From: Candidatus Wallbacteria bacterium
GTDB lineage: Bacteria > Muiribacteriota > JAQTZZ01
Length of the DNA stretch: 64,000 bases
NCBI GenBank assembly: GCA_028687545.1
Contig: JAQTZZ010000012.1
Location: 24,315-88,314 of the forward strand
Reading direction: 5' to 3'
This document shows positions 58,942-64,000 of the stretch, piece after piece. The notes under the pieces were generated by a model. That model had not been told where the DNA came from and made no database searches. It saw only the letters and a list, made by a program, of their open reading frames with translations. Made by a program: the position numbers and the translations under genes. The number at the start of each line of letters is the position of its first letter. Position 1 is the stretch's first letter.

Positions 58942-60933
58942 TTAAGGGATATACTTAACCCAGCCGTTGATTGTGTTGAACGGAATTCCCCCCAGGAGGA
59001 AAGTGCTGCCCGGGAAGGACATTGCATAAGAGTAAGTCGTTCCGCTCGTCAGATTGACATTGCCGCTTGCATAGACAGCACTGGCCATTTTTGAGGTCAG
59101 GTTGATCGTTAAGATGCCTGAACTCACAGTGAAAGTGTTGGAAGCTGCATTGGTGTAAGACAGGGTGCTGGAGGAAACGGTTGCGGTCAACGAACTGTAT
59201 CCATTGATTGTAGCTATGGCTCCGGCAGGGACACTGAATCCGCCGGCTGAAGTGTAATTAAGTGCAGAAAGAGCGACTTCTGCTTTCTTGGTCGCACTCT
59301 GGATAGTAATCGAAACCGGGACTGAGAGGCTGGTCTGCGAAGTCGGCATGGTTACTGCCATCTCAGCGCTGAACACCGCTGTAGTGGTATCAGAAGTCGA
59401 GAGAGGAAGCTTGAAAGCGGGTGTGACACCTGAAATTATGGCTGCAGTGTTGCTCGACGGGGTGGACATGGTCACTGCAGTTCCGTTGATTCTGGTAATG
59501 GATACTGTAGCATACCAGGCCTGGAGATTGCTGTATCTGACAGAGCCTGTCACTGTGTTGAAGATATTCGCATCCGTTGTACCCCCATAAAGAAAATTGA
59601 TTGAGGGGAAGGACAATGTGTAGGTGTAAGTTGCGCCCTCTGTCAGATCACTGCCGGCACCTGCATAGATCGCATTGGCCATGGCAGGGGTCAGGTTGAC
59701 AGTCACCACGCTGCCGCTTACTGTGAAGGTATTGGAAGCGACATTGGTGTAAGTCAGACTGGTAGAGGGATAGGTTGCGGTCAATGAGTTGAAGATATTG
59801 ATCGTGGCAACAGCTGTGGCCGGGATACTGAAACCTCCGGTTGCATTGTAGCTGATCGAGGAGAGGTTGAGCACCGCTCGCTTGGCTGCACTCCGGATTG
59901 TAAGATTGACCGGGCTTGAAATGGAGGTCACCGAGGTCGAGGCCGGCATGGTGATCGAGATTTCGGCGCTGAACACCGCAGTGGCGGTATCAGAGGTCGA
60001 AAGCGGCAGCTTGAAAGTAGGAGGGGTCGTTGAGGCCGCCGCCACGCTCCCGCCGGCCGGAGATCCCATGGTGATTGCAGTGCCGTTAATCCTGGTGACA
60101 GCAGCAGTAGCATAGAGGTAGGTGTTGGTCATCGGCGTGGTAGTAGTGATGGTAGTATTAAGGGTATTGGCAGTGATTCCAGTTGCAGTTGATAGAGCGT
60201 TGATATCAACTGTGGCAGTTTTATCTGCGATCTTGATCACCTCAGACATCACATTATTCGCTGACAGAATCGTAGGTTTCATGATCTCGCCAAGATTGGA
60301 GTAGGCTCCGCTCACGCTGGCGACATCCAGGTCGTCGATGTCGCCGCTTCCCATGCGGGTGGCAACTGTGGCTTTGGCATCAGTGATAGCTGCAGCGAAA
60401 GCCATAATTGTAAGATTTGCTGATTTGTCGGTCAGGGCGGCCTGGATCTTGGTGCTGATCAGATCGGCAGTGATGTCAGTGACAGAAATGCTGGGGCCAA
60501 GCACCTGGAGTGTAGCAATCGTGGTGGCTGGAGTCATGGGCATGTTTCCATCGGCTGAAACCGAGGATTTGACGTTGAGCATGAGCTTCTCGGCGGAGTT
60601 TTCGGTGAATTTGAACATGAACACATGCGGGAGACTGTTGTAAATGCTGCTGTCAAGAATGTAAGCCTTGTATTTCCCGTTGGTCACAGCATTGGAATCC
60701 CAGTCGATCCTGCTGGCAATGTTTATATTTTGACCATAGTATCTGACCCAGCAATAAAAGCTTACATTGTTGGCGGAGCTGAGAAAAGCGTCATTAGCAA
60801 CCCCGTTTAAAGCAAGTTCTGCCGGAGCGGCTCCACCACCGCTGTCACCACCACCGCCGCCACAGCCCATCACAGGTACTAATGCGATCGCGATTGCTGC
60901 AACCAGGACAAATCCTAAAATTCTTTTTCCCAC
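58942..60933 (-). CDS. Lipoprotein with two tandem beta domains
   Basis: A lipoprotein signal ends at 'VPVMGC' followed by a Gly-rich tether. Residues about 45-260 are an N-terminal helical/beta region. Two copies of a Ser/Thr-rich beta domain of about 200 residues follow: each starts 'VTRINGTA', contains 'FKLPLSTSDT' and 'FSAE', and later 'ASNTFTVS' and a 'TYTYTLSFPS'-like turn. The long Thr/Ser/Ala content and lack of charge suggest an exposed, extended protein at the cell surface. I do not recognise the domain. It is flanked by a terminator downstream and its own leader upstream. Confidence 0.72.
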   Translation of the reverse strand: MGKRILGFVLVAAIAIALVPVMGCGGGGGDSGGGAAPAELALNGVANDAFLSSANNVSFYCWVRYYGQNINIASRIDWDSNAVTNGKYKAYILDSSIYNSLPHVFMFKFTENSAEKLMLNVKSSVSADGNMPMTPATTIATLQVLGPSISVTDITADLISTKIQAALTDKSANLTIMAFAAAITDAKATVATRMGSGDIDDLDVASVSGAYSNLGEIMKPTILSANNVMSEVIKIADKTATVDINALSTATGITANTLNTTITTTTPMTNTYLYATAAVTRINGTAITMGSPAGGSVAAASTTPPTFKLPLSTSDTATAVFSAEISITMPASTSVTSISSPVNLTIRSAAKRAVLNLSSISYNATGGFSIPATAVATINIFNSLTATYPSTSLTYTNVASNTFTVSGSVVTVNLTPAMANAIYAGAGSDLTEGATYTYTLSFPSINFLYGGTTDANIFNTVTGSVRYSNLQAWYATVSITRINGTAVTMSTPSSNTAAIISGVTPAFKLPLSTSDTTTAVFSAEMAVTMPTSQTSLSVPVSITIQSATKKAEVALSALNYTSAGGFSVPAGAIATINGYSSLTATVSSSTLSYTNAASNTFTVSSGILTINLTSKMASAVYASGNVNLTSGTTYSYAMSFPGSTFLLGGIPFNTINGWVKYIP

Positions 60934-60997
60934 TTTTTCTCCTTGTGAAACTCAAAAAATTCTAACATCTTGATAAAGTTATGTCAGCAGTAGGGTA

Positions 60998-61819
60998 TTA
61001 TGATATGGGGTATAACCCTACAAATTGTTCTTTTGCCAGTTCAAAGAGCTTGTAAAGCTGCTCTGGTTTCAGTTCCTGAGCTCTTGATTTCAGGCTGATT
61101 CCAAGCTCAGTCAGAGATTTTTCCACTCTCCCCCTTTCTTCTTCGCTGTAGTTATTGCAGAGCATCTTTCTCCGGCAGGAGAATGCTTTTTTTACAAATT
61201 CTCTGAAGCTGTCGAAATCCTTTGGATCACGACGGCGCGGAGTGAAACTGAGGAGCAGGGAGCTGACTTTCGGGGCAGGATAAAAATTTTCAGGACCAAC
61301 CGGGAAAAGCTTTTTCACTTCATAGTAGTATCCAGTGAGAGCGGTAAAAAAACTGTAATTTTTTGAGCCTACCAATGCCTGCAGCCTGTCGCCGACCTCC
61401 TTCTGCAGCATGAACACCATCGGAAACTGGTAGGGAATCAGCTTAAAGATGATCTGGCTGGCAATACTGAATGGTAGATTTCCGACCACTGACAGGTCGC
61501 TGCCACAAAATTCGCTCAGATCTGCCTCCAGAAAATCAGCCTGAATCAGGGTGACGTTTTCCAGAGCGGACAATCGCTCAACCGAAATCCGATACAGTCC
61601 TTCGTCGATCTCATATCCGATTACTCTTGAAAACCGGTTTGCCAGAGTCTCTGTGAGCCCACCTGGCCCTGTTCCGATCTCAATCACAGTCGCCGCGTCA
61701 GGTACAATTTTTGAGATACGTTCGAAGATGGCGTCCTGCCAGAGAAAATTCTGACCTTTGCTTCTGGAGGGGCGGATTGCCAGACGCTCAAGGGTTGACA
61801 TCAGTTCGCTTTTTTTCAT
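60998..61819 (-). CDS. rsmA: 16S rRNA (A1518/A1519) dimethyltransferase
   Basis: KsgA/RsmA dimethylates two adenines near the 3' end of 16S rRNA. 'SKGQNFLWQDAIFERISK' matches the family start, 'VIEIGTGPGGLTETLA' is the SAM loop, 'VIGYEIDEGL' follows, and 'VVGNLPFSIASQIIFKL' is the N-L-P-F/Y catalytic motif. Length 273 is normal. ATG 61819 has TTAGGAG upstream and lies inside the end of the GGDEF-like gene, overlapping by 32 bases, so the two are coupled. Confidence 0.95.
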   Translation of the reverse strand: MKKSELMSTLERLAIRPSRSKGQNFLWQDAIFERISKIVPDAATVIEIGTGPGGLTETLANRFSRVIGYEIDEGLYRISVERLSALENVTLIQADFLEADLSEFCGSDLSVVGNLPFSIASQIIFKLIPYQFPMVFMLQKEVGDRLQALVGSKNYSFFTALTGYYYEVKKLFPVGPENFYPAPKVSSLLLSFTPRRRDPKDFDSFREFVKKAFSCRRKMLCNNYSEEERGRVEKSLTELGISLKSRAQELKPEQLYKLFELAKEQFVGLYPIS

Positions 61820-63008
61820 CTGAGGCTCCTAACTCATACAGCAGGATCAATTCGCCAGACCCTTCATAACGATAAGCGCTGTTCTTGATGTTTTTGCGCT
61901 TGAATTTTGTGAGCGCACTGAAATACAGTTTCTCCAGCTGCCCTAATTCTTGTCGATCCAGCACTGCTGAAGAAAACACAAATACAATCATCTTGGCCCA
62001 GTCTTTCTGAAGCTTGCAATGTTTTTCGGGGGCAGCAGCCCAGTCCTGTACCGCTTTCAGCACCCGCTCGATGCAGCTGTCGACAGTTGCAGGATTTACT
62101 CTTGCCACCAGAGTCGTATCAGTCAGATGCCCAAGAAAAGCGTCAGGCTGAATCAGATGAAGGATTTCCTGAAGTTCAGTCACCAGCTCTTCCAGAAATC
62201 GATATCCTTCTATGAAACCGCTGCTTACGCTGACCAGATTCAAACCTATCAAGTGAAGCACGAGATATTCGTGTGTTCCGCTTTTCAGATCCCTGGTTAA
62301 CTTTGCCTGTGTGTAATAATATCCCGGCAGGCCGGTGATCGGATGACTGAGTCCGGCTTCTCCCACCTTAACTGTGATCCTGCGCAGAAGAATGGCGAGC
62401 TGTGATTTGAGCCTGTTCCATAGAAAAAAAAGCTTCAGGTCCTCTGTTTCAGAAGCCCTCGCTGGATCGATCTCTCCCAGTAACCTGGCAAATATGCGTT
62501 CAGGCCGAAGGAAAGCGAAATAAAAATAGTTCAGCACAAGCAGGAAAACCAGGAAGTAAAGCAGAGAAAGATAAAAAGTCAGCTTGAATTTCACACTCAA
62601 GCAGTAATGCCTGTAATTTCCGAGAAAGACTGAAATGCGGCAGTTCCCCTTTTTTTTCCCGGCTTTCAGGATGTCTCTGGAAAACTCCAGATTGTCCGAA
62701 ACCTCAACCGTTACTTCCCCGACCTGCATTACGATCCCGCCATCCGAACCGGTCAATGTGAATGAGGAAAAGTACGGATCATCCTTTAAAAGCCGTTCCA
62801 GGCTTTTTTTCAGAAAAAAGAAATTCTGCTCATCTTTGACGTTTTCGACCTGATAAACGATAAGTTCCAGCAGAGTTTCGTATCTTCCAATGATTTCATT
62901 TTTAAATCGGGCTGTCTGGTCTATGAAAAAAAAGTATCCGCAGCCGAAAAACAATGCTCCTTCGAGAAGCAGGAAGGAAAAAAGGAAAATGACCTGCTTG
63001 AATTTCAT
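61788..63008 (-). CDS. Membrane protein with degenerate GGDEF-like domain
   Basis: Two membrane helices (about residues 5-30 and 145-170) bracket a sensor-like domain of about 115 residues outside. A HAMP-like turn and a C-terminal domain of about 200 residues follow. The latter resembles a diguanylate cyclase fold: 'SHPITGLPGYYYTQAKL' corresponds to the D-x-L-T-G-L-x-N segment and 'DAFLGHLTDTTLVARV' to the GGDEF strand, but the active-site signature is lost (GHLTD). It cannot be a normal cyclase; it may bind nucleotide or act as a protein-protein switch. It is coupled to rsmA and follows the CoA-transferase genes with a six-base gap. Confidence 0.7.
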   Translation of the reverse strand: MKFKQVIFLFSFLLLEGALFFGCGYFFFIDQTARFKNEIIGRYETLLELIVYQVENVKDEQNFFFLKKSLERLLKDDPYFSSFTLTGSDGGIVMQVGEVTVEVSDNLEFSRDILKAGKKKGNCRISVFLGNYRHYCLSVKFKLTFYLSLLYFLVFLLVLNYFYFAFLRPERIFARLLGEIDPARASETEDLKLFFLWNRLKSQLAILLRRITVKVGEAGLSHPITGLPGYYYTQAKLTRDLKSGTHEYLVLHLIGLNLVSVSSGFIEGYRFLEELVTELQEILHLIQPDAFLGHLTDTTLVARVNPATVDSCIERVLKAVQDWAAAPEKHCKLQKDWAKMIVFVFSSAVLDRQELGQLEKLYFSALTKFKRKNIKNSAYRYEGSGELILLYELGASDEKKRTDVNP

Positions 63009-63014
63009 CGAGGT

Positions 63015-63674
63015 TCAGGAGAATCTGCCGATTTTGTCCGGAATGATCAGTTCAGCCCCTGTCAGACGGCGCACTTCTTCCAGAGTGGTGCCTTCCCAGA
63101 TCTCGCGGAGCAGAAGCCCCTTGTCCGTAACTTCCATCACTGCCAATTCTGAAACGATCAGGTTGACTTCGCGTTTCGCGGTAAGCGGCAAAGTGCATTT
63201 TTTAAGGATTTTCGGATCGCCGTTCTTCGTGACATGTTCAGTGGAAATGATTACGCGCCGGGCTCCGACTGTCAGGTCCATCGCTCCACCCATACCGGGT
63301 GTAAGTTTTCCAGGGACCATATAATTGGCAAGGTTTCCTTCCTGGTCCACTTCCAGCGATCCGAGGACCGTGGCGTCCACATGGCCGCCCCTGATAATTG
63401 CAAAGGAAGTGGCGCTGTCGAAAAAGGAACCTCCCGGCAGAACCGTGACAGGCTGGGAGCCGGCATTGGTCACATCCGGATCTTCCTTGCCAGGTTCCGG
63501 AGACGGGCCGAGACCCATCATGCCGTTTTCAGACTGCAGGATTATATTCACGCATTTCGGCACGTAATTTCCGACCAGTGTCGGCATGCCGATTCCCAGA
63601 TTGACCACATCGCCGTCCTTGAATTCCTGGGCTATTCTTTTCGCGATTCTTTCCCTTTCAGGTGCTACTGCCAT
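63015..63674 (-). CDS. 3-oxoacid CoA-transferase subunit B
   Basis: Beta subunit of a heterodimeric acetoacetate/3-oxoacid CoA-transferase (ScoB/AtoA/CtfB group), which moves CoA between acyl groups. 'VNLGIGMPTLVGNYVP' is the family start, and the catalytic Glu is in 'LQSENGMMGLGPSPEPGK'. 'GGHVDATVLGSLEVDQEGNL' and 'PGMGGAMDLTVGARRVII' follow. ATG 63674 with GAGGAGGAG upstream is preferred to 63707. The gene follows the alpha subunit directly. Exact acyl substrates cannot be told from sequence. Confidence 0.93.
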   Translation of the reverse strand: MAVAPERERIAKRIAQEFKDGDVVNLGIGMPTLVGNYVPKCVNIILQSENGMMGLGPSPEPGKEDPDVTNAGSQPVTVLPGGSFFDSATSFAIIRGGHVDATVLGSLEVDQEGNLANYMVPGKLTPGMGGAMDLTVGARRVIISTEHVTKNGDPKILKKCTLPLTAKREVNLIVSELAVMEVTDKGLLLREIWEGTTLEEVRRLTGAELIIPDKIGRFS

Positions 63675-63675
63675 C

Positions 63676-64000
63676 TCACTCCTCCTCGCTGTAGATGTGG
63701 TCGACAACTATTCCCGGAGTCATCACCTGGTCCGGGTCGATGGAACCTGTTTCCACCAGATGCTCGGCCTGCACGATCACGACATCCGCGGCCATGGCCA
63801 TCAGCGGGTTGAAGTTCCTGGCTGTGCCGCGGAACACGAGGTTCCCGGCCCTGTCTGCGAGATGTGCTTTCAGTAACGCCACATCAGCGCGCAGAGGCGT
63901 TTCCAGTAAAAATGTTTTGCCTTTGACGTCCACTTTCTGTTTGCCCTCTTCAACCGCGGTGCCGAGCCCGGTTGGAGTAAGCACTCCACCCAGGCCTGCT
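63676..64000 (-). CDS. 3-oxoacid CoA-transferase subunit A, N-terminus beyond window edge
   Basis: The minus frame runs off the right edge, so only the last about 108 residues are seen. They begin '...GLGGVLTPTGLGTAVEEGK' and continue with 'KTFLLETPLRADVALLKAHL', 'NLVFRGTARNFNPLMAMAAD' and 'GSIDPDQVMTPGIVVDHI', all signatures of the alpha subunit (ScoA/AtoD/CtfA). An internal Met-like start at 63984 is not the real one. The stop is one base before the beta-subunit ATG, so the pair are co-translated. Confidence 0.92.
   Translation of the reverse strand, partial: AGLGGVLTPTGLGTAVEEGKQKVDVKGKTFLLETPLRADVALLKAHLADRAGNLVFRGTARNFNPLMAMAADVVIVQAEHLVETGSIDPDQVMTPGIVVDHIYSEEE

Overview
The window is compact bacterial chromosomal DNA of roughly balanced base composition. 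An apparent outer-membrane beta-barrel protein ending in aromatic residues (49999-51834), lipoproteins, an orphan Flp-type pilin and heptose-activation genes suggest a diderm. The mix of many secreted multidomain proteins (FGE/SUMF1-fold, Fn3, HEAT, TPR), clostripain and gingipain peptidases and almost no cultured-model operons beyond housekeeping fits an uncultivated candidate-phylum lineage (a Wallbacteria- or Riflebacteria-like organism is my guess only). No phage, transposase, CRISPR array or rRNA was seen.

Layout. 1-4302 (minus): a GT2 glycosyltransferase, YvcK, an anti-sigma-like ATPase and a GT39 enzyme cut by the left edge, all overlapping. 4324-7351: a perfect palindrome, a secreted cyclophilin, a small TPR protein, an M42 aminopeptidase and a Flp pilin too short for routine ORF calling. 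7517-15835 (minus): an envelope-glycosylation operon with a polyprenyl-phosphate sugar synthase, heptose-7-P kinase, heptose-1-P guanylyltransferase, a 1765-residue protein made of three GT39-like modules, and two small coiled-coil proteins. 15944-18571: a HEAT/membrane protein and two tRNA genes, with an inverted-repeat element lying against tRNA-Glu. 18753-22869 (minus): the conserved rpsB-tsf-pyrH-frr-uppS-cdsA block.

23394-34268: mostly plus-strand secreted proteins (solute-binding lipoprotein, C11 peptidase, HExxH metallopeptidase, unknown secreted protein), a membrane Ser/Thr kinase on the minus strand, then a radical SAM-TPR fusion overlapping hemW, which has an apparent one-base frameshift. 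35389-48340: three secreted proteins carrying five SUMF1-fold modules, a DMT transporter with a histidine-rich tail and a gingipain-family peptidase. 48503-60933: a bacterial homologue of the eukaryotic major vault protein, the beta-barrel protein, two giant HEAT/TPR proteins and a duplicated-domain lipoprotein. 60998-64000: rsmA, a degenerate GGDEF membrane protein and the two subunits of a 3-oxoacid CoA-transferase, the second cut by the right edge.

The most unusual items are the compact vault-like protein (48503-49903), the triple GT39 fusion (8074-13371), a paired secreted 'GWNL...GYW' module shared by two SUMF1 proteins, and several dispersed non-coding repeats (28-bp palindrome, 122-bp inverted-repeat element, octamer arrays). 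Nearly consensus TTGAnn/TATAAT promoters can be read upstream of several plus-strand genes; two sit so close to the start codon that the mRNAs may be leaderless.
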